Positions 10,751-20,929 are shown, counted from the stretch's first letter. The stretch: DNA of 64,000 nt from Aquipuribacter nitratireducens (GCF_037860835.1 NZ_JBBEOG010000003.1:124001-188000), one strand, 5' to 3'. The notes: generated from the letters alone by a model not told the origin. Program-made: numbers and translations.

Positions 10751-12342
10751 GGCAGCCTCCAGGTGCGTCCGTCCCGGGCCATCATCTCGTCCGCGCCGGC
10801 GGGCCCCCAGCCGCCCGAGGCGTACTGCTCGGGCTGGCCCTGACCGGCCCAGAACTCCTCGATGGGGTCGAGGATGCGCCACGAGAGCTCGACCTCCTCG
10901 TGGCGGGGGAACAGCGGCGGGTCGCCGAGCATGACGTCGAGGATGAGGCGCTCGTACGCCTCGGGGGAGGACTCGGTGAAGGCGTGGCCGTACCCGAAGT
11001 CCATGGTGACGTCCCGGACCTCCATGGCGGTGCCCGGCACCTTCGAGCCGAACCGCAGGGTGACCCCTTCGTCGGGCTGGACGCGGATGACGATGGCGTT
11101 CTGCCCCAGCCCGCGCGCGGCGGTCGCCTCGAACGGCAGGTGCGGGGCCTCCTTCATGACGACGGCGATCTCCGTGACCCGGCGCCCGAGGCGCTTGCCG
11201 GTGCGCAGGTAGAACGGGACACCCGCCCAGCGCCGCGTGTCGACGTCGAGCCGGATCGCCGCGTACGTCTCGGTCTCCGAGTCCGCCGGGATGCCGTCCT
11301 CGTCGAGGAACCCCCGGACCCGTGCGCCGCCCTGCCAGCCCGCGGCGTACTGCCCCCGGGCCGTCGCCGTCGACAGGTCGGCCGGCAGGCGGACGGCGGA
11401 GAGGATCTTCTCCTTCTCCGTGCGCAGGTCGTGGGCCTCGAACGAGACCGGCTCCTCCATCGCCGTGAGGGCGAAGAGCTGGAGCAGGTGGTTCTGGATG
11501 ACGTCGCGGGCGGCACCGATGCCGTCGTAGTAGCCGGCGCGGCTGCCGATGCCGATGTCCTCGGCCATCGTGATCTGGACGTGGTCGACGTAGTGGGCGT
11601 TCCACACCGGCTCGAACAGCTGGTTGGCGAAACGGAGCGCCAGCAGGTTCTGGACGGTCTCCTTGCCGAGGTAGTGGTCGATGCGGAAGACGGCGTCGGG
11701 CGGGAACACCTGCTCGACGACGTCGTTGAGCTCCCGCGCGGTCCGCAGGTCGCGTCCGAACGGCTTCTCGACGACGACCCGCCGCCACGCGTCGTCGACG
11801 GAGTCCGACAGGCCGCTGCGCGCGAGCTGCTTGACGACGACGGGGAAGGAGTCCGGCGGCACCGACAGGTAGAACGCGTGGTTGCCGCGGGTGCCGCGGT
11901 GCTCGTCGAGCTCCGCGACCGTCCGCGCGAGCTCGTCGAAGGCGTCGTCGTCGTCGAAGGTGCCCTGGACGAAGCGCAGCCCGTCGGACAGCTGCGTCCA
12001 CGTCTCCTCGGTGAACGGGGTGCGCGCGTTCTCCTTGACCGCGTCGTGGACGACCTTCATGAAGTCCTGCCGTCCCCAGTCCCGCCGGGCGAACCCCACG
12101 AGGGCGAAGCCTGGCGGCAGGAGACCGCGCTGCATGAGGTCGTACACCGCGGGCATGAGCTTGCGGCGGGCGAGGTCACCGGTGACCCCGAACATGATGA
12201 GCCCGCCGGGTCCGGCGATGCGGGACAGCCGCCGGTCCCGGGGGTCGCGCAGCGGGTTCGCACGTGGGGCGCCGCCGGCGAGACCGCTGAGCCCACCGGC
12301 ACCGGACCCACCCGGCCCGCTCCCCGTGGTCGAGACGCTCAT
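10747..12342 (-). CDS. zwf: Glucose-6-phosphate 1-dehydrogenase
   Basis: Oxidises glucose-6-phosphate to the lactone with NADP; the first NADPH-yielding step. 531 aa. The Rossmann fingerprint MFGVTGDLARRKLMP is near residues 50-64, and the substrate motif RIDHYLGKETVQNL near residue 215 carries the catalytic His-Tyr. The ~45 residues before the fingerprint (G/S-rich, [14 protein letters not shown]) are poorly conserved, so a later start is possible. The ATG overlaps the pgi stop as ATGA. Confidence 0.96.
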   Translation of the reverse strand: MSVSTTGSGPGGSGAGGLSGLAGGAPRANPLRDPRDRRLSRIAGPGGLIMFGVTGDLARRKLMPAVYDLMQRGLLPPGFALVGFARRDWGRQDFMKVVHDAVKENARTPFTEETWTQLSDGLRFVQGTFDDDDAFDELARTVAELDEHRGTRGNHAFYLSVPPDSFPVVVKQLARSGLSDSVDDAWRRVVVEKPFGRDLRTARELNDVVEQVFPPDAVFRIDHYLGKETVQNLLALRFANQLFEPVWNAHYVDHVQITMAEDIGIGSRAGYYDGIGAARDVIQNHLLQLFALTAMEEPVSFEAHDLRTEKEKILSAVRLPADLSTATARGQYAAGWQGGARVRGFLDEDGIPADSETETYAAIRLDVDTRRWAGVPFYLRTGKRLGRRVTEIAVVMKEAPHLPFEATAARGLGQNAIVIRVQPDEGVTLRFGSKVPGTAMEVRDVTMDFGYGHAFTESSPEAYERLILDVMLGDPPLFPRHEEVELSWRILDPIEEFWAGQGQPEQYASGGWGPAGADEMMARDGRTWRLP

Positions 12343-14009
12343 CCCGCGCGCCCCCGCAGCGCCGCGTCGACCGCGGCGAGGCCCGCCGCGTCACGGACCC
12401 GGAGCGTGAGGACCGGGCGGTCGTGGTCGCGCAGCACGCCGGCGTCGCCGTCGGCCTGCGCGGCCTTGAGCCGGCCGAAGGTGAAGTCGCGACCGGGGAC
12501 GGGCAGGTCCTCGGCGAGGTCGCCGACCACCTGGAGGAACACCCCGACGGGCGGGCCGCCCTTGTGGAGCTGACCGGTCGAGTGGAGGAAGCGCGGACCC
12601 CACCCGAACGTCACCGGGCGGCCGGACCGGGCGGCGAGGGCGTCCCGGGCGCCGGCGAGGTCGGCGTGCGCGAGGCGGTCGAGGTACACCATGACGGCGA
12701 GGTAGCCGTGCGGCCCGAGGTGGCCGAGCAGGGCCTCGACGGCCTCGTCGAGGCCGTCCGCACCACGGGAGCCCAGGGTGGCGTCGTCGGCGACGACGTC
12801 GACGCCGTGGTGGGTGGAGCGGGCCTCGCGGGGGGCGGGTGTGCTCTCGAGCAGCCCGCGGGCCGCCTGCTTCGCGCTCTCCACGTCGGGCTGGTCGAAG
12901 GGGTTGATCCCGAGGAGGAACCCTGCGGCCGCCGTGGCGTGCTCCCACAGGAGCAGCTGCGCGCCGAGGGGCCCGGTGACGACGACGTGGGCGTCCTCGG
13001 GACCCTCGACGTCGGCCGTGCCGTGCGGCACGTGCGTGGCCGCGCAGCGGACCACCACGGCGTCGGGCAGGCCGGCGGTGACCTCGGGGGCGCCGGGCGG
13101 CACGACGACGGGCAGCACCCCGACGCCCTCCTTGCCGGTCGACTCCGCGACGAGCTGCTCCGCCCAGTCGGGCAGTCCGGGCAGGGCACCGGCGGGGTCG
13201 TCGACGAGCACGAGCTTGTCACGGGGACCCTGCCCGTCCGCCGAGGGGACGGCCGCCATGGCCGCCGCGAGCTGGAGCGCGGGGTTGGCGGCGTCGTCGC
13301 GGGCGCAGTCGCCGGCGACCGCGGCAGCCTCGTCGAGGAGGCGGTCGACGTCGGCCCCGGCGAGCCCGGACGGCACGAGGCCGAACGCGGTGAGCGCGCT
13401 GTAGCGTCCGCCGACCTCGGGGTCGGCGAGGAAGACCGCCCGGTACCCCGCCTCGCGGGCGGCGGTCTCCAGCGGCGACCCGGGGTCGGTGACGACGACG
13501 ACGCGCCGGGCGGGGTCGATGCCGGCCTGCTCGAAGGCCTCGACGAACGCGCGGCGCTGGCTGTCGGTCTCGACGGTGCCGCCGGACTTGCTCGAGACGA
13601 CGACCACCGTCCGCTCGAGCTCGACGAGCGCGTCGCGGACCTGACCGGGGTCGGTGGCATCGAGCGTGACGAGCGGGACGCCGTGCGCCGCGCACACGAC
13701 CTCGGGGGCGAGCGAGGACCCGCCCATTCCCGCGAGGACCACCCGGTCGACCCCCTCGGCGAGCAGCTCCCCACGGAGGGCCGCGATCTCGGCGGGCAGG
13801 CCCCGGGACGTCTCGTGGAGGCGGGTCCAGCCGAGCCGCTTCGACGCCTCCGCCTCCGCCTCCGGGCCCCACACGGTGGCGTCGCCGGACGCGGTACGGC
13901 TCGCCACCCGCTCGGCGACGAGCCGCTCGAGGGCCTCGCCGCGACCGGCGGCCACGGCCTCCGACACCTCGACGCGCACCACGGGCTCCTGCTCCCCGCC
14001 CGGGCTCAC
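12339..14009 (-). CDS. pgi: Glucose-6-phosphate isomerase
   Basis: Interconverts glucose-6-phosphate and fructose-6-phosphate; 556 aa. Two SIS domains are visible, with [11 protein letters not shown] near residue 94 and [12 protein letters not shown] near residue 137. The sequence is of the divergent type that in some bacteria is fused to transaldolase. Here the two are separate but overlap by four bases (GTGA), which keeps them coupled. It may be less efficient than, or backed up by, a canonical Pgi elsewhere; that cannot be seen here. Confidence 0.9.
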   Translation of the reverse strand: MSPGGEQEPVVRVEVSEAVAAGRGEALERLVAERVASRTASGDATVWGPEAEAEASKRLGWTRLHETSRGLPAEIAALRGELLAEGVDRVVLAGMGGSSLAPEVVCAAHGVPLVTLDATDPGQVRDALVELERTVVVVSSKSGGTVETDSQRRAFVEAFEQAGIDPARRVVVVTDPGSPLETAAREAGYRAVFLADPEVGGRYSALTAFGLVPSGLAGADVDRLLDEAAAVAGDCARDDAANPALQLAAAMAAVPSADGQGPRDKLVLVDDPAGALPGLPDWAEQLVAESTGKEGVGVLPVVVPPGAPEVTAGLPDAVVVRCAATHVPHGTADVEGPEDAHVVVTGPLGAQLLLWEHATAAAGFLLGINPFDQPDVESAKQAARGLLESTPAPREARSTHHGVDVVADDATLGSRGADGLDEAVEALLGHLGPHGYLAVMVYLDRLAHADLAGARDALAARSGRPVTFGWGPRFLHSTGQLHKGGPPVGVFLQVVGDLAEDLPVPGRDFTFGRLKAAQADGDAGVLRDHDRPVLTLRVRDAAGLAAVDAALRGRAG

Positions 14010-15154
14010 CGGTGCTCCGCCTGGCCGCCGCTCTCACGGACCTCGGCCATCGCCTGCTCGACCGTGCCGAGCAGCTCCTCCCAGCTCGCCTCGAACTTCG
14101 CCACGCCCTCCTTCTCCAGCTGCGTGACGACGTCGACGTACCCGATGCCGAGCCGCTCGACCGCGTCGAGCTGCTCGGCGGCCTGGGTGTAGGTGTCCCG
14201 GACGGTGTCGCCCGCGATCTCCGCGTGGTCCTCCGTGGCGGCCAGCGTGGAGCCGGGCATCGTGTTGACGGTGTCGGGCGCCACGAGGTCGACGACGTAC
14301 TTGGTGTCCGGGTAGGCGGGGTCCTTGACGCCCGTGCTCGCCCACAGCGGCCGCTGCGGGTGCGCGCCGGCCGCCTCGAGGTCCGCCCAGCGCGTGGACG
14401 CGAGCACCTCCTCGTACGCCTGGTAGGCGAGCCGGGCGTTGGCGACGGCCGCGGTCCCGCGCAGCGATGCCGCGGCGTCGCCGCCCACCTCGTCGAGGCG
14501 GGCGTCGACCGCGGAGTCGACCCGGCTGACGAAGAACGACGCGACGGAACGGATGCCCGTGACGTCCGTACCCGCCTCCTGCGCCCGCTCGAGACCGTCG
14601 AGCCACGCGTTGAGCACGGCCCGGTACCGGTCGAGGCTGAAGATCAGGGTGACGTTGACGCTGATGCCCTCCGCGAGCACCGCCGTGATCGCGGGCAGGC
14701 CCTCGACCGTGGCCGGGATCTTGATCATGACGTTCGGGCGGTCGACGGTCGCGGCGAGGGCCTTCGCCTGCTCGATCGTCCGCGCCGTGTCGTGCGCGAG
14801 GCGGGGGTCGACCTCGAGGCTCACCCGCCCGTCCTGCCCGCCGGTCGCCTCGTACACGGGCGCGAGGACGTCGCACGCCTCGCGGACGTCGGTCGTCGTG
14901 ACGGCGGTGACGGCCTCCTCGACCGTCGCCCCGGACGCGACGAGCTCGCGCACCTGGTCCTCGTAGGCCGTCCCCTTCGCCAGCGCGGAGGCGAAGATCG
15001 TCGGGTTGCTCGTGACGCCGACGACCCCGCGGGCGACGAGACGCTCGAGGTCGCCGCTGCGCACGAGGTCGCGCGACAGGTCGTCGAGCCAGACGGAGAC
15101 GCCGTGCCGGCTGAGCGCGGCCACGGGCTCGGAGACGGTGGGTGCGGTGCTCAT
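14006..15154 (-). CDS. tal: Transaldolase
   Basis: Transfers dihydroxyacetone units in the non-oxidative pentose pathway; 382 aa. [14 protein letters not shown] near residue 48 is the N-terminal signature. The Schiff-base Lys is in NVMIKIPAT near residue 140, and [17 protein letters not shown] near residue 275 is conserved. ATG 15154 follows AGGAGG at a good distance, so this gene has its own ribosome entry 45 bases after tkt, while pgi, zwf, opcA and pgl downstream all start in overlaps. Confidence 0.96.
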   Translation of the reverse strand: MSTAPTVSEPVAALSRHGVSVWLDDLSRDLVRSGDLERLVARGVVGVTSNPTIFASALAKGTAYEDQVRELVASGATVEEAVTAVTTTDVREACDVLAPVYEATGGQDGRVSLEVDPRLAHDTARTIEQAKALAATVDRPNVMIKIPATVEGLPAITAVLAEGISVNVTLIFSLDRYRAVLNAWLDGLERAQEAGTDVTGIRSVASFFVSRVDSAVDARLDEVGGDAAASLRGTAAVANARLAYQAYEEVLASTRWADLEAAGAHPQRPLWASTGVKDPAYPDTKYVVDLVAPDTVNTMPGSTLAATEDHAEIAGDTVRDTYTQAAEQLDAVERLGIGYVDVVTQLEKEGVAKFEASWEELLGTVEQAMAEVRESGGQAEHR

Positions 15155-15199
15155 GGGACCTCCTGGCGGTGCGACGGTTCGTGCAGGCGGGTCGGGCGG

Positions 15200-17326
15200 T
15201 CAGGCGCGTGCGGCGGCGATGCTCTCCCTCGCGGCCGCCGCGACGTTGTCCGGGGTGAAGCCGAACTCGCGGAAGAGGGTGGCGGCGTCGGCGGACGCGC
15301 CGAAGTGCTCGAGGCTCACGCACCGACCGGCGTCCCCGACCAGGGCGTGCCACGGCATCGAGACCCCGGCCTCGACGGAGACGCGGGCGCGGACCGCCGG
15401 GGGGAGGACGGAGTCGCGGTAGGCGGCGTCCTGCTCGGCGAACCACTCGAGGCTCGGCAGGCTCACCACGCGGGCGCGGACGCCCTCCTCGCCGAGCGCG
15501 TCCTGCGCGGCGAGGGCGACGTGCACCTCGGAGCCGGTCGCGAGCAGCAGCACGTCCGGCAGCTCGCCCTCACCGAGGCCCGAGGCCTCTCGCAGGACGT
15601 ACCCGCCGCGGGCGGCCCCCTCGGCGGAGGCCGTGCGCTCGTCGTCGCGGTCGAGGACGGGCAGGCCCTGCCGGGACAGCGCGAGGCCCACGGGCTCGGC
15701 CCGCTCCAGCGTGGACCGCCACGCGACGGCGGTCTCGTTCGCGTCGGCGGGTCGGACGACCGCGAGCCCCGGGATCGCCCGCAGCGCCGCCAGGTGCTCG
15801 ACGGGCTGGTGGGTGGGGCCGTCCTCGCCGAGGCCGACGGAGTCGTGGGTCCACACGTACGTGACGGGCAGGCCCATGAGCGCGGTGAGGCGCACGGCCG
15901 GCCGCATGTAGTCGCTGAAGACGAGGAACGTGCCGCCGTAGGGGCGGGTGCCGCCGTGGAGGGCGATCCCGTTGAGGATGGCGCCCATCGCGTGCTCGCG
16001 GATGCCGAAGTGGAGGGTGCGGCCGTAGCGGTCGCCGGGGAACTTCTTCGTCGCCTTCGACTCGGGCACGAAGCTCGGCTCGCCCTTCATCGTCGTGTTG
16101 TTGCTGCCGGCGAGGTCGGCCGAGCCGCCCCACAGCTCCGGCAGCACGCCGGCGAGCGCCGTGAGGACCTCACCGGACGCCGCCCGCGTCGCGAGCTTCG
16201 TGCCCGCCTCGAAGGTCGGGACGGCGTCGGTCCACCCGTCGGGCAGCTGCCGGCCCTGCATGCGGTCGAGGAGGGCGGCGCGCTCGGGGTTCGCGGCCCG
16301 CCACGCCGTGAACTGCTCGCTCCACTCGGCGTGGACGTCGGCGCCGCGGCGCCCGACCTGACGGGCGTGCTGAAGCACGTCGTCGGCGACCGCGAAGGTG
16401 GCGTCCGGGTCCATGCCCATGAGCTGCTTCGTCGCGCGGATCTCGTCGTCGCCGAGCGCGGAGCCGTGCGAGGCGCCGGTGTCCTGCGCGTTGGGAGCCG
16501 GCCACGCGATGACGGTCCGGAGCACGACGAGGGAGGGCCGGGGGTCGGCCTTCGCCTCGAGGAGGGCCCGGTGGAGGGCGGGCACGTCCTCGGTGTAGCC
16601 GTCCTCGGACTCGCGGCTGGAGCGCCAGTCGACCGTCGTGACGTGCCAGCCGTACGACTCGTAGCGGGCGGCGGTGTCCTCGCTGAGGGCGATGTCGGTG
16701 TCGTCCTCGATGGAGATCTGGTTCGCGTCGTAGACGACGACGAGGTTGCCGAGCTCCTGGTGGCCGGCGAACGACGACGCCTCGCTCGTGACGCCCTCCT
16801 CGATGTCACCGTCGGAGGCGATCACCCAGATCGTGTGGTCGAAGGGGGACGTGCCCGGCGCTGCGTCGGGGTCGAGGAGGCCGCGCTCGCGGCGCGCGGC
16901 GGTCGCCATGCCGACGGCCGTCGCGAGGCCCTGCCCGAGGGGCCCGGTGGTCGTCTCGATGCCGGGGGTGTGCCGGTACTCGGGGTGCCCGGGCGTGCGT
17001 GAGCCCCACGTGCGCAGCGCCTGGAGGTCGGCGAGCTCGAGGCCGTACCCGGCGAGGTACAGCTGGACGTACTGCGTGAGGCTCGAGTGGCCGGCGCTGA
17101 GGACGAACCGGTCCCGGCCCGTCCACGCCGGGTCGGCCGGGTCGTGCCGCATCACGTGCTGGTACAGCAGGTACGCCGCGGGGGCGAGGCTCATGGCGGT
17201 GCCGGGGTGGCCGTTGCCGACCTTCTCCACGGCGTCCATGGCGAGTGCGCGGGCCGTGTCGACGGCCCGGGAGTCGAGTGCGTCCCACTGCAGGGCGGGG
17301 AGGTCGGTGGTGGTGCTGTCGCTCAC
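15200..17326 (-). CDS. tkt: Transketolase
   Basis: Thiamine-diphosphate enzyme moving two-carbon units in the pentose pathway; 708 aa. The N-terminal domain has GNGHPGTAMSLAP, and the thiamine-pyrophosphate motif starts SDGDIEEGVTSE near residue 158. The pyrimidine domain has GIREHAMGAILNGIALHGG and the C-terminal domain ATGSEVHVAL. I chose GTG 17326 because GGAG lies eight bases upstream and the protein then begins in the usual way; a GTG at 17380 adds 18 unconserved residues. It probably leads the whole operon down to pgl. A TAGGGT hexamer at 17379-17384 (minus strand) is a possible -10. Confidence 0.96.
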   Translation of the reverse strand: MSDSTTTDLPALQWDALDSRAVDTARALAMDAVEKVGNGHPGTAMSLAPAAYLLYQHVMRHDPADPAWTGRDRFVLSAGHSSLTQYVQLYLAGYGLELADLQALRTWGSRTPGHPEYRHTPGIETTTGPLGQGLATAVGMATAARRERGLLDPDAAPGTSPFDHTIWVIASDGDIEEGVTSEASSFAGHQELGNLVVVYDANQISIEDDTDIALSEDTAARYESYGWHVTTVDWRSSRESEDGYTEDVPALHRALLEAKADPRPSLVVLRTVIAWPAPNAQDTGASHGSALGDDEIRATKQLMGMDPDATFAVADDVLQHARQVGRRGADVHAEWSEQFTAWRAANPERAALLDRMQGRQLPDGWTDAVPTFEAGTKLATRAASGEVLTALAGVLPELWGGSADLAGSNNTTMKGEPSFVPESKATKKFPGDRYGRTLHFGIREHAMGAILNGIALHGGTRPYGGTFLVFSDYMRPAVRLTALMGLPVTYVWTHDSVGLGEDGPTHQPVEHLAALRAIPGLAVVRPADANETAVAWRSTLERAEPVGLALSRQGLPVLDRDDERTASAEGAARGGYVLREASGLGEGELPDVLLLATGSEVHVALAAQDALGEEGVRARVVSLPSLEWFAEQDAAYRDSVLPPAVRARVSVEAGVSMPWHALVGDAGRCVSLEHFGASADAATLFREFGFTPDNVAAAARESIAAARA

Positions 17327-17461
17327 GGCGTGCTCCGTCCGGGTCCGCAGGACCCCTCGTTCCAGCCTCGTCGCGACCACCCTAGTGACCCGGCGGACAC
17401 TCGCCTCGCGGACGTCGAGCGGGCGAGACGAGGACCGGTCCGCTCGGCGGCGGGGCCGGCC

Positions 17462-18415
17462 TCAGACGAGGAACGGGTCGACGGCGACGGCGAGGAAGAC
17501 GACCGACAGGTACGTGATCGACAGGTGGAACACGCGCATGGGGCGCACCACGGTCGACACCTCGCCGGCGGTGCGCAGCTGTCGCGCGAGCCCGAGCACC
17601 GCCGCGGTGAAGACTGCGCCCGCGACGACGACCGTCACCGTGTACACGACGCCCATCCCTGCGACGGGCACCAGCAGGAGGGTGCAGGCGACCATCGCGA
17701 GGGTGTGGGCGACGGTCTGCCACGCCAGCGACCGCGCGGACCCGACGACCGGCAGCATCGGCACCTGCGCGCGGGCGTAGTCGTCGCGGTAGCGCATCGA
17801 CAGCGGCCAGTAGTGCGGCGGCGTCCAGAAGAAGATGACGGCCGACAGCACGACGGGCGCCCACGCCAGCGAGCCCGTGACGGCGGCCCAGCCGATGAGC
17901 ACGGGCATGAACCCGGCGGCGCCGCCCCACACGATGTTCTGCGAGGTGCGTCGCTTGAGGACGAGCGTGTACACGACGGCGTAGAAGACGACGGCGGCGA
18001 CCGCGAGGAGGGCCGCGAGCGGCGTGGTGCCCCACCACAGCAGCGCGACGGCCGCGACGCCGAGCGCGAGTCCGAAGCCGAGGGCGGCCCGGGGCGAGAC
18101 CTCGCCGGTGACGATGGGGCGGTGCCGGGTGCGCTCCATGACCGCGTCGATGTCGCGGTCGGCGACCTGGTTGAGGGTGTTCGCGCTGCCGGCGGCGAGG
18201 GTGCCGCCGACCAGGGTGGCGAGCACGACCCGCCAGTCGGGGAGGCCGCCGGCGGCGAGCACCATCGTCGGCACGGTCGTGACGAGGAGCAGCTCGATGA
18301 TGCGCGGCTTCGTGAGCGCGACGTACGCCGCGAGCCGGCTGCGCGCCGGTGCGGGCGCCGCCGCGGCGAGGGCGGGGGGCGCCTCGGGGACGGTGAGACG
18401 GGACGGCGGGGTCAC
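17462..18415 (-). CDS. ctaB: Protoheme IX farnesyltransferase
   Basis: Membrane prenyltransferase that converts heme B to heme O for cytochrome c oxidase; 317 aa, about nine membrane helices. ALTKPRIIELLLVTTVPTM is the N-terminal signature. The Asp-rich prenyl site NQVADRDIDAVMERTRHRP is near residue 95, and WTPPHYWPLSMRYRDDY matches the second loop. The GTG start overlaps the ctaA stop as GTGA, so the two heme A genes form one operon. Confidence 0.96.
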   Translation of the reverse strand: MTPPSRLTVPEAPPALAAAAPAPARSRLAAYVALTKPRIIELLLVTTVPTMVLAAGGLPDWRVVLATLVGGTLAAGSANTLNQVADRDIDAVMERTRHRPIVTGEVSPRAALGFGLALGVAAVALLWWGTTPLAALLAVAAVVFYAVVYTLVLKRRTSQNIVWGGAAGFMPVLIGWAAVTGSLAWAPVVLSAVIFFWTPPHYWPLSMRYRDDYARAQVPMLPVVGSARSLAWQTVAHTLAMVACTLLLVPVAGMGVVYTVTVVVAGAVFTAAVLGLARQLRTAGEVSTVVRPMRVFHLSITYLSVVFLAVAVDPFLV

Positions 18416-19356
18416 GATCCGACCAGCTCGCCCCGGGCCCGGGCCTGCGGCACCTCCGCCGCCTGCGCGGCCGGGGCGCGGACGCGGAGCCCGACGACGA
18501 GCGCCGCCACCGCGACGACGAGGAGGCAGGCGCCGAGCATGTGGAGGCTCACGAGGGCGCGCGGGAGACCGAGCCAGTACTGGACCCACCCGGTGCCGCC
18601 CTGGGCGAGGGTCACCCCGAGCAGCAGCCACGCCCGCCCGGTCGCGCGGCGGGGCGCTCCGACGGCGTGGAGACCGGCGAGCAGGCCGAGCAGCAGGCCG
18701 ACGAACAGGACGACGGCCTCGGCGTGGAGCACGGCGACGGTGCGGTAGTCGAGGTCGAAGCGGACCGGGACCTCGCTGTCCCCGGAGTGCGGTCCGGTCC
18801 CCGTCACGACGGTGCCGAGCACGAGCGTGGCCGCCGCGACCACGACGAGGCCCCCGCAGAGCACGAGGAGCGCGCGCGGCACGACGGGTCGGCGCGGTCC
18901 GTCGTGCTCGTGCAGGCGCAGCAGGAGCACGGCGCTCACGGCGACGAGGAGGCCGGAGAGCAGGAAGTGCGCCGCGACGGTCGTCGGGTGCAGCCCGGTG
19001 AGGACGGTGATGCCGCCGAGCACGGCCTGCCCGGCGGTGCCGGCGAGCACGGCCGCCCCGTACCCCCACAGCCGGCGGCGGTACCGCACGAGCAGCGCGA
19101 GGGTGGCGAGCGCGGCGAGGCCGACGACGAAGGTGAGGAGCCGGTTCCCGAACTCGATGTAGGGCCGCAGCCCCAGCGCCTGCTCCTCGACCGGCACGAC
19201 GGAGCCGGGCACGCACTCCGGCCACGTCGGGCAGCCGAGGCCCGAGGCGGTGAGCCGGACCAGGCCGCCGGTGACCACGATGCCGACCTGGCACACGAGG
19301 TTGACGACCACCACGGCGGTGACGAACCGGGGGACCCGGCCGGTGGCGGCTGGCAT
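18412..19356 (-). CDS. ctaA: Heme A synthase (COX15/CtaA)
   Basis: Oxidises heme O to heme A; 314 aa, with eight predicted membrane helices in two four-helix halves. GLVRLTASGLGCPTWPEC near residue 27 carries the paired cysteines of the first loop. IEFGNRLLTFVVG and LHPTTVAAHFLLSG are conserved, the latter with heme-binding histidines. The ATG at 19356 has no Shine-Dalgarno. TATCCT ends eight bases upstream, suggesting a leaderless transcript. Confidence 0.94.
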   Translation of the reverse strand: MPAATGRVPRFVTAVVVVNLVCQVGIVVTGGLVRLTASGLGCPTWPECVPGSVVPVEEQALGLRPYIEFGNRLLTFVVGLAALATLALLVRYRRRLWGYGAAVLAGTAGQAVLGGITVLTGLHPTTVAAHFLLSGLLVAVSAVLLLRLHEHDGPRRPVVPRALLVLCGGLVVVAAATLVLGTVVTGTGPHSGDSEVPVRFDLDYRTVAVLHAEAVVLFVGLLLGLLAGLHAVGAPRRATGRAWLLLGVTLAQGGTGWVQYWLGLPRALVSLHMLGACLLVVAVAALVVGLRVRAPAAQAAEVPQARARGELVGS

Positions 19357-19363
19357 GCGCCCA

Positions 19364-19369
19364 AGGATA
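19364..19369 (-). promoter_or_regulatory. -10 element of ctaA, leaderless
   Basis: TATCCT on the minus strand, seven bases before the ctaA ATG (19356). No purine-rich ribosome site lies between them. Confidence 0.55.
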
Positions 19370-19433
19370 GGCGCCTGCGGGTCGGACCCGTCGGAGCGCC
19401 CCGACCGCCCCGGCTGCTCCGGCCCCGGCGCGC

Positions 19434-20288
19434 TCAGAGCTCGAGGGCGCCGCGCAGCAGGCTCGCGCCCGAGTGCGTCGGGTCGCCGTCCGTCGGCTCC
19501 GCCGACACGTCGACGAGGGCGAACCGGCCCACGTCGAGCCCGCTCGGCACCGTGAGGTCCGCCGTCGCGTCCCCTGGCTGCTGGGGGACCACCGGTCCGA
19601 GCGACACCATCGCCCCGGTGTCGGGGTCGATGAGCCACGCCTCGAGGAAGTCGTCACCGGTGTCGGGCAGGCCGTCGAGCCACACCTGGAGGACGGGCCC
19701 GGGCGCCCCGGTGGGCTGGACGAGGCGGGCGAGGCCCGCGGCTCCCGAGCCCGCGCCCGCGCCGAACTCCTCCAGGTCGGCGGCCGCGAGGACGGCGGCG
19801 TCGCCGCCCGGTCCCGGCGCACCGGCTCCGCCCGGCAGCCCCCGCGCGGCCACGACACCGACCGCGCCCACCACGACACCGACGGCCGCGGCGGCTGCGA
19901 CCGCCCACGGGCCGACCCGCCGGCCGCGGCCGCCCGTGCGCCGCCGGACCGCGAGCTCGTCGTCGCGTCGCGGCGCCGGGGGCACGGCCGGGGCGCTCGC
20001 GCCCGCGTCGGGAACGGGGGAGGGGTCGGGTCCGTGGTCGGGTCGGGGCACCGTGCCGGCGCCGAGCCCGAGCTCGGCGGCGACGCCCTGCCACACGTGA
20101 GGGGGGACGGGGACGGGGTCGAGGTCGCGGGCCCGCGGGCCGCGGACGACGTCGACGGTGCGGGCCAGCTCCTCGACCGTCACGCGGCAGGTCGCGCACG
20201 TGCGGACGTGCTCGGCGTCCTCCGCCGTGAGGGCGGGCTCGCCGAGAGCGTGCAGCGCGAGGGTCCCCTCGTCAGGGTGTGGCCGCAC
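19434..20288 (-). CDS. RskA-like membrane anti-sigma factor
   Basis: A 284-aa single-span anti-sigma factor. The N-terminal cytoplasmic domain carries H-x3-C-x2-C (HVRTCATC, residues ~27-34), the zinc-type anti-sigma motif. A Pro/Asp-rich linker, a transmembrane helix at ~128-150, and an extracellular RskA-type C-terminal domain follow (LQVWLDGLPDTGDDFLEAWL, GRFALVDVSAEP). The start overlaps the sigma gene by 17 bases, so the pair is co-translated. It probably holds the adjacent sigma factor inactive until its outer domain is cleaved. Confidence 0.87.
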   Translation of the reverse strand: MRPHPDEGTLALHALGEPALTAEDAEHVRTCATCRVTVEELARTVDVVRGPRARDLDPVPVPPHVWQGVAAELGLGAGTVPRPDHGPDPSPVPDAGASAPAVPPAPRRDDELAVRRRTGGRGRRVGPWAVAAAAAVGVVVGAVGVVAARGLPGGAGAPGPGGDAAVLAAADLEEFGAGAGSGAAGLARLVQPTGAPGPVLQVWLDGLPDTGDDFLEAWLIDPDTGAMVSLGPVVPQQPGDATADLTVPSGLDVGRFALVDVSAEPTDGDPTHSGASLLRGALEL

Positions 20289-20916
20289 GCGCCACCTCCA
20301 GCGAGTCGCGCAGCCGCAGCAGGGTGCGCCGGATGTGGCTCTTCACGGTGCCCAGCGGCATGCCGAGGCGGTCCGCGATCTGCTTGTGCGTGAGGTCGTG
20401 GAAGAACGCGAGCTCGACGATGCCGCGCGCCGGCTGGTCGACGCCGTCGAGAGCCTCGAGGACCGTGAGGCGCTCGACCGCCTGCTCGGGCAGCGAGGAC
20501 GCGGGGACGGTCTCGGGCCCCACCGCGGCGCGGGCGGCCTCGTGCTGCCGGGCGAGACGGGCTCGCTGCTGCCACGTGTCGGCGCAGACGTGCCGCGCGA
20601 TGCCGATGAGCCAGCCCGCGATGGTGCCCCGGCGGGCGTCGAACGTCTCGCGACCACGCCACGCGCGGACGAAGACCTGCTGGGTGGCGTCCTCGGCGTC
20701 CTGCCGGTCGGCGAGCGCGCGCAGGCTGATGCCGTGCACGAGGCCGGCCCACCGGCTGTAGGCCTCCGCGAGCGCCCACTCGTGCCCTGCGGCGAACGCG
20801 AGCGCGAGGGTCTCGTCGTCGCAGGTCTCGGGGTGGTCGGGTCCGGGAGCCACGGGACGGTCGGCCGCGTTCCCCCGGTGCCCGGCGTCGCGGCGGTGCG
20901 AGGGCACGGGTTCCAC
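20272..20916 (-). CDS. ECF RNA polymerase sigma factor, SigK-like
   Basis: A 214-aa group IV sigma factor. Region 2 (DDETLALAFAAGHEWALAEAY to QQRARL, ~30-110) includes the core-binding DAEDATQQVFVRAW. Region 4 has a helix-turn-helix ending HKQIADRLGMPLGTVKSHIR. I chose GTG 20916 because TAGCCT sits seven bases upstream, the leaderless spacing seen elsewhere here; ATG 20952 would add 12 residues but lacks a ribosome site. The next gene is its likely anti-sigma factor. Confidence 0.9.
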   Translation of the reverse strand: MEPVPSHRRDAGHRGNAADRPVAPGPDHPETCDDETLALAFAAGHEWALAEAYSRWAGLVHGISLRALADRQDAEDATQQVFVRAWRGRETFDARRGTIAGWLIGIARHVCADTWQQRARLARQHEAARAAVGPETVPASSLPEQAVERLTVLEALDGVDQPARGIVELAFFHDLTHKQIADRLGMPLGTVKSHIRRTLLRLRDSLEVARAATP

Positions 20917-20923
20917 GAGCACG

Positions 20924-20929
20924 AGGCTA
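20924..20929 (-). promoter_or_regulatory. -10 element of the sigma factor gene, leaderless
   Basis: TAGCCT on the minus strand, seven bases before GTG 20916. It helps decide the start of the sigma factor. Confidence 0.45.

Noticed and set aside
12339-15154. A broken fusion of transaldolase and glucose-6-phosphate isomerase
   Set aside because: Both parts have full length, complete active sites and proper start and stop codons; the four-base overlap is the local norm.
14012-17002. A 996-residue open frame on the plus strand opposite tal and tkt
   Set aside because: It lies antisense to two certain genes, is Arg/Gly/Val-rich and matches no family. GC-rich third positions keep antisense frames open.
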